Assembly (NCBI GenBank): GCA_029856055.1
Contig: JAHQWF010000020.1
Location: 1-23,131, forward strand
Source: Candidatus Njordarchaeota archaeon
GTDB taxonomy: Archaea; Asgardarchaeota; Njordarchaeia; Njordarchaeales; Njordarchaeaceae
Direction: 5' to 3'
DNA length: 23,131 nucleotides
Under the pieces are notes generated by a model, which was not told the DNA's origin, made no database searches, and saw nothing but the letters and a program-made list of their open reading frames with translations. Shown here one piece after another: positions 1 to 6,833 of the stretch. The stretch's first letter is position 1. Each line of letters opens with the position of its first letter. Position numbers and translations under genes: made by a program.

Positions 1-665
1 TTCTTAAAAGAGGAAAAAAGGATGATCCAAAAAACTGGAAAGAATTTTTAAAGATGAATGAGAGGGACTTGGGAATTAAAGAACCACCTTATGGTCAGCA
101 AGTTAAGAAATGTTTGGAAAGATGTGATATAAAGATAATAAATGATGGGAATATAAGAGAATTAAAAGAAATAATCCAATCATTAGGGATACAGAATTGT
201 ATTCTAGAGATATACGGACCTGTTGATGAAGAAGATATATTAAATGCCCTTGATAGAAGAACTGTCTATAAAAAGTCATTTGTCGTAGTTACAAAAATAG
301 ATATGGTTAAGATAGATGATATAAAAGAAGAGATATACTCTTTACACAATCTTTTCTCGACAACAATCATATTGACTTCATCTTTCAAGAGAATAGGGGG
401 AGATAAAATAGGTGAAGAGATATTTTCTAAGCTGGAATTAATACGTGTATGGACTAAGAAGAACGGCAAGATATCTGATAGAGCGCTTATTCTGAGAAGA
501 GGAAGCACTGTTAGAGATGCAGCTGAAAAAATACATAGCGAATTTATTCAAAAATTTAAATTTGCTATAGTCGAAAGATCTAAGGATAAAGTAAGGCGGT
601 TTAGAGTGGGATTAAATTTCAAATTAAATGACAACGACATTCTTTACATACACACTAAGGAATAA
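1..665 (+). CDS. TGS-domain GTP-binding protein, DRG/Obg family (5' partial)
   Basis: This is the C-terminal part of a translation-associated GTPase of the DRG/Obg type. The frame is open to the window edge: codons run without a stop from base 3 into the ATG at 54, so that ATG is probably internal and the G1-G3 motifs lie outside the window. Visible are a helical segment, a strand ending in VVTKIDMVK, which fits the G4 guanine-specificity motif ([NT]KxD), and a strand with TSSFK in the place of G5. The last ~70 residues look like a TGS domain (ALILRRGSTVRDAAEKIH, ending NDNDILYIHTKE). DRG proteins bind GTP and associate with ribosomes in other organisms. It lies 13 bases upstream of the Rpp30 gene on the same strand, which suggests cotranscription. 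Family call is good; the exact subfamily is less sure because the N-terminus is missing. Confidence 0.85.
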   Translation, partial: LKRGKKDDPKNWKEFLKMNERDLGIKEPPYGQQVKKCLERCDIKIINDGNIRELKEIIQSLGIQNCILEIYGPVDEEDILNALDRRTVYKKSFVVVTKIDMVKIDDIKEEIYSLHNLFSTTIILTSSFKRIGGDKIGEEIFSKLELIRVWTKKNGKISDRALILRRGSTVRDAAEKIHSEFIQKFKFAIVERSKDKVRRFRVGLNFKLNDNDILYIHTKE

Positions 666-678
666 AATGTGATACATC

Positions 679-1350
679 ATGGCTAGGAGGAAATACTATG
701 ACTTGTATTTGGATATCGATATTACTCGGGCTAAATACTTCTTCCCATTAGTTAGACACTTAGGTTATCGTGGTATCGGTTTATTAATAAAGGAAAATAC
801 TGAACCTAGTTTAATTAAATCCCTTTACGATATCGCTTCCACAGAGCAATTAGAGATCTTGTTTAGGTTTAATAAATCAATCAGTGAAAATCTTTCTTTA
901 AAACAGATAAAAGGCCGATATTTAATAGTCGCTGAGATAAAAAATGAGAAAGATTTTAGAGACAAAGTAAGGGACAAAACAATAAGATTGTTAAGTTTTG
1001 CTTTTGAAGAATTTGTAAACATTTTAAGCAAAGAAAATTTGAATCTATTAAAGCAATTCCCAGGTAGGTATATTGAACTGCAATTATCAAGCCTATTTAA
1101 CGCTACACGCAGAGCTAGGGCACTAGCTTTAAGCAATTTTTATAAAAAGATTAATCTAGTTAATAGCTCGTCCTTGCCTTTGGTGATCTCCAGCGGAGCT
1201 CGGAACATCGAGGATTTAATCAGTCCCCGATGTGTCCGAAGTCTTCTTAGGATTCTCGGAGTTAAAGAAAAAAAGATCCTTGAAGCCATATCACACAATC
1301 CAGAAACACTCTTTAAGCTTCCCCAAAGTGTTATTATTATGGAGGACTAG
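679..1350 (+). CDS. rnp3: Ribonuclease P protein component 3 (Rpp30/RNP3)
   Basis: This is a protein subunit of archaeal RNase P, the ribonucleoprotein that removes 5' leaders from pre-tRNA. Rpp30 has a TIM-barrel-like fold and pairs with Pop5 in the catalytic-RNA-binding subcomplex. The 223-residue length is normal. The N-terminal YYDLYLDI strand, the central YIELQLSSLF segment and the C-terminal SSGARNIEDLISPRCVRSLL motif are family hallmarks (SSGA, then a dipeptide-rich segment and an R-L-L helix). The ATG at 679 follows an AAGGA at the end of the preceding gene. The next gene begins 3 bases after the stop, so these genes probably form one operon. The window holds eight tRNA genes, all RNase P substrates if transcribed with a leader. 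Confidence 0.93.
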   Translation: MARRKYYDLYLDIDITRAKYFFPLVRHLGYRGIGLLIKENTEPSLIKSLYDIASTEQLEILFRFNKSISENLSLKQIKGRYLIVAEIKNEKDFRDKVRDKTIRLLSFAFEEFVNILSKENLNLLKQFPGRYIELQLSSLFNATRRARALALSNFYKKINLVNSSSLPLVISSGARNIEDLISPRCVRSLLRILGVKEKKILEAISHNPETLFKLPQSVIIMED

Positions 1351-1353
1351 GAC

Positions 1354-2385
1354 ATGTCTTTAGTAGTCATTTATACTCATGAGTACGAAAAATTAGATTA
1401 TGGCGAGGATCATCCCTTCAGAAAAGAAAGATTCATCAACTTTATAAAACTAATGAAAAATCTAAGGCCTGAAACACCAATACTTAGGCCGAGAGATTAT
1501 CCTTTATCTATATTAGAATTAGTTCACAGCAAAAGGTATATAGAATACGTTAGAAATCTCAGCATGAAAGGCTATGGCATGCTTTCAATAGACACACCTG
1601 TTTTTCCTGGTATATTTGAGTGGGCAGTTAAATATTGTTGGGGGAGTTTAACAGCTATAGATTTGGTGCTAGAAAAAAAGTTTAATGTCGCTTTTAACCC
1701 TTGTGGCGGGTTGCATCACGCAAAAAGATATTCTGATGGTGGCTTTTGTGTTTTTAATGATGTCGCATTATCTGCTATTTATGCAAAAAAGAAAGGCAAA
1801 AAAGTCGCTATAGTTGATATAGATGCTCATGCTGGAGATGGAACTATGAGAATTCTATATGATGTCGATATCTTAAAAATAAGTATCCATGAGGATCCTA
1901 GATACCTTTATCCGGGAGATGGATTTATACATCAATTCGGCGTGGACGCCGGGTATGGCTACACTATTAACATCCCGTTGCCGCCAAATTCGACTGATGA
2001 TATATTAATTAGCTCATTTACTGAAATAGTTATACCTGCACTGAAAAAATTTGAACCTACTATTTTGATCTTACAATCTGGCGTGGATGGATACTATATG
2101 GACCCACTCACTCATTTGCGTTATACTAGTCACGGATACAAGAAAATAGCTAGTCTAATCAGATCACTTAAACTACCTATAGTTGTGTTAGGAGGAGGAG
2201 GTTATTATGTAGAAAGAGTCTCAGATCTCTGGTTGATTATATTGTTGACACTAATTGATGAAATTGACGCCTATGAAGATAAATTGCGACACGATCAGGT
2301 ACAAACCCGATGCGAAGAATATTTATGCAATAAAGCTAGAAGCATTATTGAGACGATTAAAGAAAAGCATCCATTCTTTATGTAG
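1354..2385 (+). CDS. Histone deacetylase family protein (class II-like zinc amidohydrolase)
   Basis: This is a zinc-dependent amidohydrolase of the arginase/deacetylase fold, the family that includes eukaryotic HDACs, acetoin-utilization AcuC and acetylpolyamine amidohydrolases. The 343 residues carry the full active site. GGLHHA gives the His pair (H121/H122), DIDAH gives zinc ligands D157 and H159, SGVD gives D245, and LGGGGY gives the transition-state Tyr (Y284). In many relatives the residue after DxH is a second His; here it is Ala (DAHAGDG). The ATG at 1354 is preceded by GGAGG a few bases upstream, overlapping the end of rnp3. It is the last gene of the rightward cluster and converges on the L35Ae gene. 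The substrate cannot be read from sequence: acetyl-lysine on histone or other proteins and acetyl-polyamines are both possible. A histone gene lies in the same window at 20.4 kb. Confidence 0.9.
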   Translation: MSLVVIYTHEYEKLDYGEDHPFRKERFINFIKLMKNLRPETPILRPRDYPLSILELVHSKRYIEYVRNLSMKGYGMLSIDTPVFPGIFEWAVKYCWGSLTAIDLVLEKKFNVAFNPCGGLHHAKRYSDGGFCVFNDVALSAIYAKKKGKKVAIVDIDAHAGDGTMRILYDVDILKISIHEDPRYLYPGDGFIHQFGVDAGYGYTINIPLPPNSTDDILISSFTEIVIPALKKFEPTILILQSGVDGYYMDPLTHLRYTSHGYKKIASLIRSLKLPIVVLGGGGYYVERVSDLWLIILLTLIDEIDAYEDKLRHDQVQTRCEEYLCNKARSIIETIKEKHPFFM

Positions 2386-2390
2386 AAATT

Positions 2391-2402
2391 ATTTGTTTTT
2401 TC
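2391..2402 (+). terminator. Oligo-T terminator candidate after the deacetylase gene
   Basis: A T-rich run (ATTTGTTTTTTC) begins 6 bases after the deacetylase stop codon, in the short gap before the convergent L35Ae gene. Archaeal RNA polymerase terminates at oligo-T on the non-template strand, with or without aCPSF1. There is no hairpin. The support is position and composition only. Confidence 0.4.
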
Positions 2403-2428
2403 AGTAGATTGCATTCCAAAATTTCGAT

Positions 2429-2719
2429 TCACTTAACGATATATGCTCTCGAGTTACCTAAGATCTGGCCGGGCAATCCCTTTCTAAATATTGCTCTTAC
2501 AGCATTTTTTCCATGCGTCTTATATATCCTACCTCTGAACCTCTTGTTTTTCCATACTATCTCGACAACTCTCCCTATCAAATTATCTATTTTTAGCCCA
2601 GTAGGTAAATTATCGAATCTAATTATCAGTTGGCGTATTCTTGGACTCTTGTTACCTATCCTGAAATTTACTACGGTTCCCTCTAACCCAATAATTTCTA
2701 AAGTATCTTTAGATTGCAT
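2429..2719 (-). CDS. rpl35ae: Large ribosomal subunit protein eL33 (L35Ae)
   Basis: This is a small ribosomal protein of the archaeal/eukaryotic large subunit. Family marks are EGTVVNFRIG near the N-terminus, a central NLIGRVVEIVW segment and the signature C-terminal HGKNAVRAIFRKGLPGQ. I place the start at the ATG at 2719 (96 residues). It has AGAGGTG about 8 bases upstream, it begins just after the S8e stop, and the resulting length fits the family. A longer frame to 2758 would overlap S8e by 26 bases and adds residues not typical of the family. It is the third gene of the L40e-S8e-L35Ae cluster. Its 3' end faces the end of the deacetylase gene. Confidence 0.93.
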   Translation of the reverse strand: MQSKDTLEIIGLEGTVVNFRIGNKSPRIRQLIIRFDNLPTGLKIDNLIGRVVEIVWKNKRFRGRIYKTHGKNAVRAIFRKGLPGQILGNSRAYIVK

Positions 2720-2732
2720 CACATAAACACCT

Positions 2733-3140
2733 CTATCCAGTTTTAGTTTCCTTGACAAGAATAGCGTTAATAACTCCGTCTTGTCCCGGTCTACTCGTAA
2801 CTCTAGCTTCTCCTAGTTCAGTTAATATTATTGCGCCTCTTGTTATTATTTGTTTCCTCTTAAATTCTCTATTGGCCTTATTTTCGACCACTGATAAAAT
2901 CTTAGTCTTCTTAAATTCTCCTGTCTCTGGTAGATACACGTTAGCATACTTCGCGTAGTGTAACTTTATTTTGATTCCGCCACCCTTAACTCTAATTTTC
3001 TTTCTCACTTCTTCAGTAGCTTCAGTAGCAACTTTAGTATCCGCAGGGAACCTTCCCATATGCCTTTTTTTCTTTTGGCTAAAAGGCTTTTTTCGTCCTC
3101 CTGTAGGCTTTCTTTTTACTGGTTTGTGGTATAATACCAT
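2733..3140 (-). CDS. rps8e: Small ribosomal subunit protein eS8 (S8e)
   Basis: This is an archaeal/eukaryotic small-subunit ribosomal protein. Diagnostic stretches are KPTGGRKKPF near the N-terminus, the basic KKKRHMGRFPADTK block, VVENKANREF, and the C-terminal ELGEARVTSRPGQDG. The frame is open to 3185, but the ATG at 3140 is the likely start (135 residues). It follows the L40e stop by 11 bases and has GAGGTAAGGTGTGAT just upstream, close to the anti-SD complement, and the family normally begins close to this Met. Starting at 3185 would overlap L40e by 34 bases. It is the middle gene of a ribosomal-protein operon. Confidence 0.94.
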   Translation of the reverse strand: MVLYHKPVKRKPTGGRKKPFSQKKKRHMGRFPADTKVATEATEEVRKKIRVKGGGIKIKLHYAKYANVYLPETGEFKKTKILSVVENKANREFKRKQIITRGAIILTELGEARVTSRPGQDGVINAILVKETKTG

Positions 3141-3151
3141 ATTATCACACC

Positions 3152-3319
3152 TTACCTCTTTGCTCCTAATTTCGCTCTCTTCCATCTAAGTTTCTTACTA
3201 CCGCATCTTCTACACTGAACAGCAGTAGTTGGGTTTCTAGCATAGCAATTCATGCAAATTTTGTAGTTTAATAGTGCTTTCTTCGCGATATCACGTAATA
3301 CTGGATCCGCTATTGGCAT
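3152..3319 (-). CDS. rpl40e: Large ribosomal subunit protein eL40 (L40e)
   Basis: This 55-residue zinc-ribbon ribosomal protein is too short for many gene callers. The translation starts MPIADPVLRDIAKKALLN, followed by a four-Cys zinc site (CMNC then CRRC) and a basic tail ending KRAKLGAKR. That is the whole archaeal L40e architecture. The ATG at 3319 has GGTG 5 bases upstream. It is the first gene of the L40e-S8e-L35Ae cluster. In eukaryotes L40e is made as a ubiquitin fusion; here it is free-standing, as is usual in archaea. Confidence 0.93.
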   Translation of the reverse strand: MPIADPVLRDIAKKALLNYKICMNCYARNPTTAVQCRRCGSKKLRWKRAKLGAKR

Positions 3320-3373
3320 CAAGACACCTTGGATAGATAAACTAACTAAGTGAAATACTTACTTAATTCATAA

Positions 3374-3389
3374 TCATATAAAAAATTAA
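3374..3389 (-). promoter_or_regulatory. TATA-like element upstream of the L40e-S8e-L35Ae operon
   Basis: On the minus strand an AATTTTTTATATGA stretch lies about 60 bases before the L40e ATG. It is flanked by sequence that would leave a leader of roughly 30 bases carrying the GGTG ribosome-binding site. Visual call only. Confidence 0.4.
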
Positions 3390-3429
3390 GCCAATAGGAA
3401 TAAATAAATGATCACCGTGACAGTTAAAA

Positions 3430-4029
3430 TCAATCCTTTTTCCTATATGGTGCTCTCAAAGTTCTGTCCATCTCAAGCAATTTCTCCAATCTCCTTTGCT
3501 CGTAAAGCCAATCAAAAACCGTTGCATGTCTGGCTCCTTCCGCTAATTTTCTAATTGCTTGTTCTGCTAGACCCACCTTCTCCCACGGTCCAATAATTGA
3601 TACTGTTTTACCATAAACAGATATCTTAGTTCCCGTTAGCTCCTCGATAAGTAACCTAGCTTTACCTTTTTTCCCAATAATACGACCCCTCATTCTATTT
3701 AGTGCATTCTTCGTTGAAGCGTATCGCGTGAGATCTATTATCGTTAACGCATAATCATCGTTCTTAAGAAGTAATGCATTGTCAGGAGAAAACCCTCTCC
3801 CAATTGCTTTAATAATTGATGCTGCCTTGATTAATGCATCAGCATTCTCATTAGAAGTCTCTATTATCACTTCACCCGATGAACTATCTACCTTCATTCT
3901 CACGTTCAATTCTTCTTCTATTCTTTTTTTAGTTTCCCCCTTTTTTCCTATTAATACAGCTACCCTATCTTTCGGTATGAAAACTTTCGTTACTACTACA
4001 TCCTCATCTCCATTAGCTTTCATTATCAT
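3430..4029 (-). CDS. KH-domain RNA-binding protein, Pno1/Dim2-like
   Basis: This is an archaeal counterpart of Pno1/Dim2, a KH protein that binds pre-16S/18S rRNA near its 3' end during small-subunit maturation. The 199 residues hold two KH modules. The first has GKKG at residues 28-31 (VLIGKKGETKKRIEEE). The second has GRIIGKKGKARLLIEE in the middle of the protein. The C-terminal helix carries ARHATVFDWLYEQRR. The ATG at 4029 overlaps the upstream stop (ATGA). A second ATG two codons in (4023) has AGAGGT at better spacing (8 bases) and may be the real start. It is translationally coupled to the Roadblock-like gene. The family is clear, but the ribosome role is transferred from homologues. 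Confidence 0.88.
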   Translation of the reverse strand: MIMKANGDEDVVVTKVFIPKDRVAVLIGKKGETKKRIEEELNVRMKVDSSSGEVIIETSNENADALIKAASIIKAIGRGFSPDNALLLKNDDYALTIIDLTRYASTKNALNRMRGRIIGKKGKARLLIEELTGTKISVYGKTVSIIGPWEKVGLAEQAIRKLAEGARHATVFDWLYEQRRLEKLLEMDRTLRAPYRKKD

Positions 4030-4892
4030 TTACCTCTAAGAAGAATTCTACTAGTATGTTGAAGTAATTGCCTTAAACCTCTATCGAGAACGCTTATTCT
4101 ACTGGCATCCATTGTTCCCTCAATACCCGATCTAACTATGTTGCTTAACCTAGCTTCAGTTTTCACGATCCATCTAAGTATTGCGCGTAACACATTATCA
4201 TCTCGAAGTTCGGGGTGTAGATCGATAAGTGCCACAAATACCTTCCTTAAGTATGTAAAGCCATCTAATGTACTCTTCCAATTCCCACCCTCAAGCTCTT
4301 TTCTAAGTTCATTAACTATTTTTTCTATCTTTTCGTAAGCTTGTCTTCTGTCTACTAGATTTTTTCTTAGTTCAGGTTTAATCTTGTCAAGCCCCTCAGG
4401 TTTAATGAGAACAGCTTCTTCTCCCTCTTCTACCACTGTTGGTAATGCTAGACTTTCTCTAAGCCTCCTTAATAAACCAATAATACTTGCTACAGCTTTA
4501 ACTAAAGCTACTCTTGTTTTATCCGCTGTGCTGTTTTTCGTAACATTAGCTATTATAGCGTAACCTTCTACATAGATACCTACATATTTTCTGTTATTTA
4601 CAGCAAATTGTAACTGATGAATTATGATCTCATTAAAGTTAATACTCTTTTTCAAAACGTTTTTAATCATTTTTTTAGAAAATTCATTTAACGCTTTTAA
4701 CGACAAAGGAACCATTGCTACAAATGAAACAGCTGCTGTTTCATCTATGTTATCAAATTCCCCTGCACTCATTAAAATAAATCCTTCTGGATTAACCATT
4801 ATAGCATTACTAGCTCCGCTTTCCAATACTTGATTCAAAGCCCCCTCAATGGTACTCTTCAATTCTAAACCTAACAAGGCCACCCTTCTCAC
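4026..4892 (-). CDS. Roadblock/LC7-like protein with a helical C-terminal domain (function unknown)
   Basis: I do not recognise this 288-residue protein as a named family. Residues ~10-115 look like a Roadblock/LC7 (longin-type) fold: a first helix (IEGALNQVLES), a strand pair around AIMVNPEGFILMSAG, a helix, then paired strands EIIIHQLQFAV and KYVGIYVEGYAIIANVT. The rest is almost entirely helical and charged, with no predicted membrane segment. Roadblock proteins in bacteria and archaea often bind small Ras-like GTPases, but none is next to this gene. Its stop overlaps the start of the KH protein, so the two are probably made together. The start is uncertain: the frame opens at a GTG (4892), and a GTG three codons later is preceded by GGTG at reasonable spacing. 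The Roadblock call is by pattern and moderate. Confidence 0.7.
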   Translation of the reverse strand: MRRVALLGLELKSTIEGALNQVLESGASNAIMVNPEGFILMSAGEFDNIDETAAVSFVAMVPLSLKALNEFSKKMIKNVLKKSINFNEIIIHQLQFAVNNRKYVGIYVEGYAIIANVTKNSTADKTRVALVKAVASIIGLLRRLRESLALPTVVEEGEEAVLIKPEGLDKIKPELRKNLVDRRQAYEKIEKIVNELRKELEGGNWKSTLDGFTYLRKVFVALIDLHPELRDDNVLRAILRWIVKTEARLSNIVRSGIEGTMDASRISVLDRGLRQLLQHTSRILLRGK

Positions 4893-5054
4893 ACCTATAA
4901 TAACATATTAAACCTAAAACCAATTAATAAAAATCCAAATATTTGAACATTTCACTTATTTGAATTTTTCACAGAATAATGTTACACGCCATTAATTCTT
5001 GAACTAGAGTAATACCGTTCTCCACTTCATTCACTTTAATCAATTTTTGTTAGT
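4893..5054. other. Intergenic stretch, no gene seen
   Basis: AT-rich sequence lies between the Roadblock-like gene and a hairpin cluster. Short frames are interrupted by stops, and none has both a start signal and a recognisable product. It probably contains the promoter of the leftward Roadblock-KH operon (a TTTAATAT-like element on the minus strand near 4907-4914). Confidence 0.5.
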
Positions 5055-5157
5055 GAATGGAGAGTTCTCCCATTCCGTCCTCCCTTAACAGGAGGACTTC
5101 ATCAGGAGCGTTCTGGGGAGCGGAGACTCCCCGCATCCTGATACCTCCTATAGAGGT
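5055..5157. ncRNA. Cluster of four abutting hairpins: candidate structured RNA of unknown type
   Basis: Four stem-loops stand almost end to end in an otherwise AT-rich, gene-free stretch. (1) 5055-5075: GAATGGAG / CTC-CATTC with one bulged C and an AGTT loop. (2) 5077-5097: a perfect 7-bp stem GTCCTCC / GGAGGAC with a 7-base loop. (3) 5101-5142: outer stem ATCAGGA / TCCTGAT and inner stem GGGGAG / CTCCCC, joined by an internal loop. (4) 5143-5157: ACCTC / GAGGT. GC content is clearly higher than the flanks, as for the tRNAs here. The strand cannot be decided because stems read both ways. I see no box C/D pattern and no RNase P or SRP RNA signature. It could be a novel RNA, an H/ACA-like guide or the remnant of an insertion-sequence end with subterminal hairpins. 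Confidence 0.45.
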
Positions 5158-5292
5158 TGTGCGTAGCTACAGTATCTCTGTCGAAAACTAGGTCGCAAAA
5201 AATAAGTTTAAATAATTATTGGAAAATAAAAATTAAAAAGTTCTATATGGAGTGAATAAGTCCATACAAACCAGGATATAATTTATCTATAT

Positions 5293-5370
5293 GGGCCCGT
5301 AGCTCAGCCCGGGCAGAGCGGGGGGCTCTTAACCCCTAGGTCGCGGGTTCAAATCCCGCCGGGCCCGCCA
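5293..5370 (+). tRNA. tRNA-Lys(CUU)
   Basis: Full cloverleaf with acceptor GGGCCCG / CGGGCCC, D arm GCUC...GAGC, anticodon loop CUCUUAA giving CUU, and T arm GCGGG / CCCGC. Discriminator G73 is followed by an encoded CCA. No intron. The anticodon stem is GGGGG / CCCCU, with one G·U pair. A TTTAAAT element about 80 bases upstream (5207-5213) is the only good TATA candidate, so a long 5' leader is likely. It stands 103 bases before tRNA-Lys(UUU), which has the same acceptor stem, T arm and 3' flank. Confidence 0.96.
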
Positions 5371-5473
5371 TTCTAACATAAAGATTTGGACTTCAGAATA
5401 ACTTTTAAATAGAATTGGCTAGATACATAAAGTGTTTGTAGAAAAACTGAAGGAATGAAAAATGGACTGAAGT

Positions 5474-5550
5474 GGGCCCGTAGCTCAGTCTGGAAGAGCG
5501 TCGGGCTTTTAACCCGAAGGTCGCGGGTTCAAATCCCGCCGGGCCCGCCA
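5474..5550 (+). tRNA. tRNA-Lys(UUU)
   Basis: Cloverleaf with acceptor GGGCCCG / CGGGCCC, anticodon stem UCGGG / CCCGA, loop CUUUUAA (anticodon UUU), T arm GCGGG / CCCGC, G73 and an encoded CCA. No intron. A TTTTAAATA element at 5403-5411 lies about 65 bases upstream. The acceptor stem, T arm and the 9 bases after CCA (TTCTAACAT) match tRNA-Lys(CUU), indicating an old tandem duplication with divergence of the D loop and anticodon arm. Confidence 0.97.
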
Positions 5551-5565
5551 TTCTAACATCAATAT

Positions 5566-6177
5566 CTAAACTCGCACTTCGTAGCAAAACAATGTCTCGA
5601 AGAAATATCTTGCTTGTCTCTTAAGCATTATCTTTAATTCTTTCTCACGAACTTTCTTCATTATTTCATCTATATTGCTTAGGGATGAAGCTATGAAAAA
5701 AGCTCTTCCGTTTTTCTTGAGATGTTTTTCTAGACACTCTAGAAACTTAATAATAATTTCACTGCCTTTTTTGCCTCCGATAACTGCCAGTCTATAACCT
5801 GGTGATAAATATTTATCTAAATCACTTTCTGGTAAATATGGAGGATTAAAAATGATTATATCAAATTTCTCGCTTTTAACTGGGGAAAACAAGTCGCCTC
5901 GAAACACCTTTAACTTTGTTTCATTTAACTTCGCATTAAATTTTATGCACGCTACCGCCTTCTCACTTATGTCTATCGCGGTAACTCTTGCTCCTTTCTT
6001 AGCTAGTATTATAGAAATTATACCCGTTCCCGCCCCTATCTCTAAAATAGTTTTCCCTTTTAACTCTCTCTCAGATTCTATCACGGTTCTTAAAATAAGT
6101 TCTGTATCGTCGTGCGGTTCATACACATCATCACAGATAATTACTTTGACACCCATTAACTCAACCGTTCTTTTCAT
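5566..6177 (-). CDS. HemK/Mtq2-like protein-glutamine N5-methyltransferase
   Basis: This is a Rossmann-fold SAM-dependent methyltransferase of the HemK2/Mtq2 type, which methylates the GGQ glutamine of class-I release factor aRF1/eRF1, normally with a Trm112-like partner. The 203-residue length fits the short archaeal/eukaryotic form that lacks the N-terminal domain of bacterial PrmC. Motifs are YEPHDDT at 19-25, the SAM-binding EIGAGTG at 46-52, an acidic AIDIS strand end near 68-71, and the catalytic NPPY at 111-114 that holds the substrate amide. The ATG at 6177 overlaps the stop of the THEP1 gene (4-base overlap), so both are one transcript. The 3' end runs to within 16 bases of tRNA-Lys(UUU) on the other strand. 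Glutamine specificity rests on NPPY plus size. Confidence 0.88.
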   Translation of the reverse strand: MKRTVELMGVKVIICDDVYEPHDDTELILRTVIESERELKGKTILEIGAGTGIISIILAKKGARVTAIDISEKAVACIKFNAKLNETKLKVFRGDLFSPVKSEKFDIIIFNPPYLPESDLDKYLSPGYRLAVIGGKKGSEIIIKFLECLEKHLKKNGRAFFIASSLSNIDEIMKKVREKELKIMLKRQARYFFETLFCYEVRV

Positions 6178-6740
6178 TGCTTATTACCAACCAAATTTAT
6201 TATTTCTCCAACAATTTCTTCTACTATTCTTTTTCTAACATGATTACTCATTTTTCTATCTAGCACATATAGTCTTACATCCTCTCTTCTTTTTATTTGC
6301 TTTATCACTTGGCTAAATGATTTGAATGCAATTATACCAATTACAGGTTTTTTGCTGTCTAGAAGGTCAATAACAGACCTGATAAATTTTTTCGACATCA
6401 ATTCCATTTTTCCTATTTCATCTATTATAACTACATGAGAGTCATCTGAGATTGCTCTCTTTAGCGCTCCCACGCCTATTCTCTCCAGATTATTAATATT
6501 TACTCTGTATTTAGATACCATTGGCCCCTGAACCTCATCTACACTAGCTAATATAGCTTCTTCACCCGCTCTAATATCGATTATTTTAAATCCCCATCTT
6601 ATTCCATCCCTCAGAACTTCTGGACAAATGATTCCAGACAATATTAGGTTTCTTTCTCTTAGTTTTTCCATTATACTCATTAGCATACGTGTTTTACCGC
6701 TTTTTGGAGGCCCCGTTATAAGAATATTCTTTTTGACCAT
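6174..6740 (-). CDS. THEP1-type nucleoside-triphosphatase
   Basis: This is a P-loop NTPase of the THEP1/NTPase-1 family, small enzymes that hydrolyse ATP, GTP and other NTPs; the cellular role is unsettled. In the 188 residues, Walker A is GPPKSGKT (10-17) and Walker B with the glutamate is VVIIDEIGKMEL (D107, E108). The SGIICPEV and GFKIIDI strands are typical. Length matches the family. The ATG at 6740 lacks a ribosome-binding site but sits 28 bases from a TTAAAAA box, so the message is probably leaderless. It is upstream of, and overlaps, the Mtq2-like gene. Confidence 0.9.
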   Translation of the reverse strand: MVKKNILITGPPKSGKTRMLMSIMEKLRERNLILSGIICPEVLRDGIRWGFKIIDIRAGEEAILASVDEVQGPMVSKYRVNINNLERIGVGALKRAISDDSHVVIIDEIGKMELMSKKFIRSVIDLLDSKKPVIGIIAFKSFSQVIKQIKRREDVRLYVLDRKMSNHVRKRIVEEIVGEIINLVGNKQ

Positions 6741-6760
6741 TTAATTGTCCCTGAATCGAA

Positions 6761-6775
6761 TCATTTTTAAGATAA
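6761..6775 (-). promoter_or_regulatory. TATA box of a leaderless promoter for the THEP1-Mtq2 operon
   Basis: Minus-strand TTATCTTAAAAATGA is centred about 28 bases before the THEP1 ATG (6740). That is the standard archaeal TATA-to-start distance, and no ribosome-binding site precedes the ATG. Together this supports a leaderless transcript. Confidence 0.55.
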
Positions 6776-6833
6776 TTCGGTCAATAAAATATTCTTCATA
6801 GGTTGAAGATTAATTTTTCTGTAGGTTAGAGTA

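Noticed and set aside
5077..5160. Possible RNase P RNA, SRP RNA or TnpB-associated guide RNA
   Set aside because: None of the conserved cores of RNase P or SRP RNA could be found, and no tnpB coding remnant is evident; identity left open.
5405..5587. 60-codon minus-strand frame with AGPAGFEPATFGL
   Set aside because: It is the antisense reading of tRNA-Lys(UUU); this peptide is a well-known artefact of translating tRNA complements.
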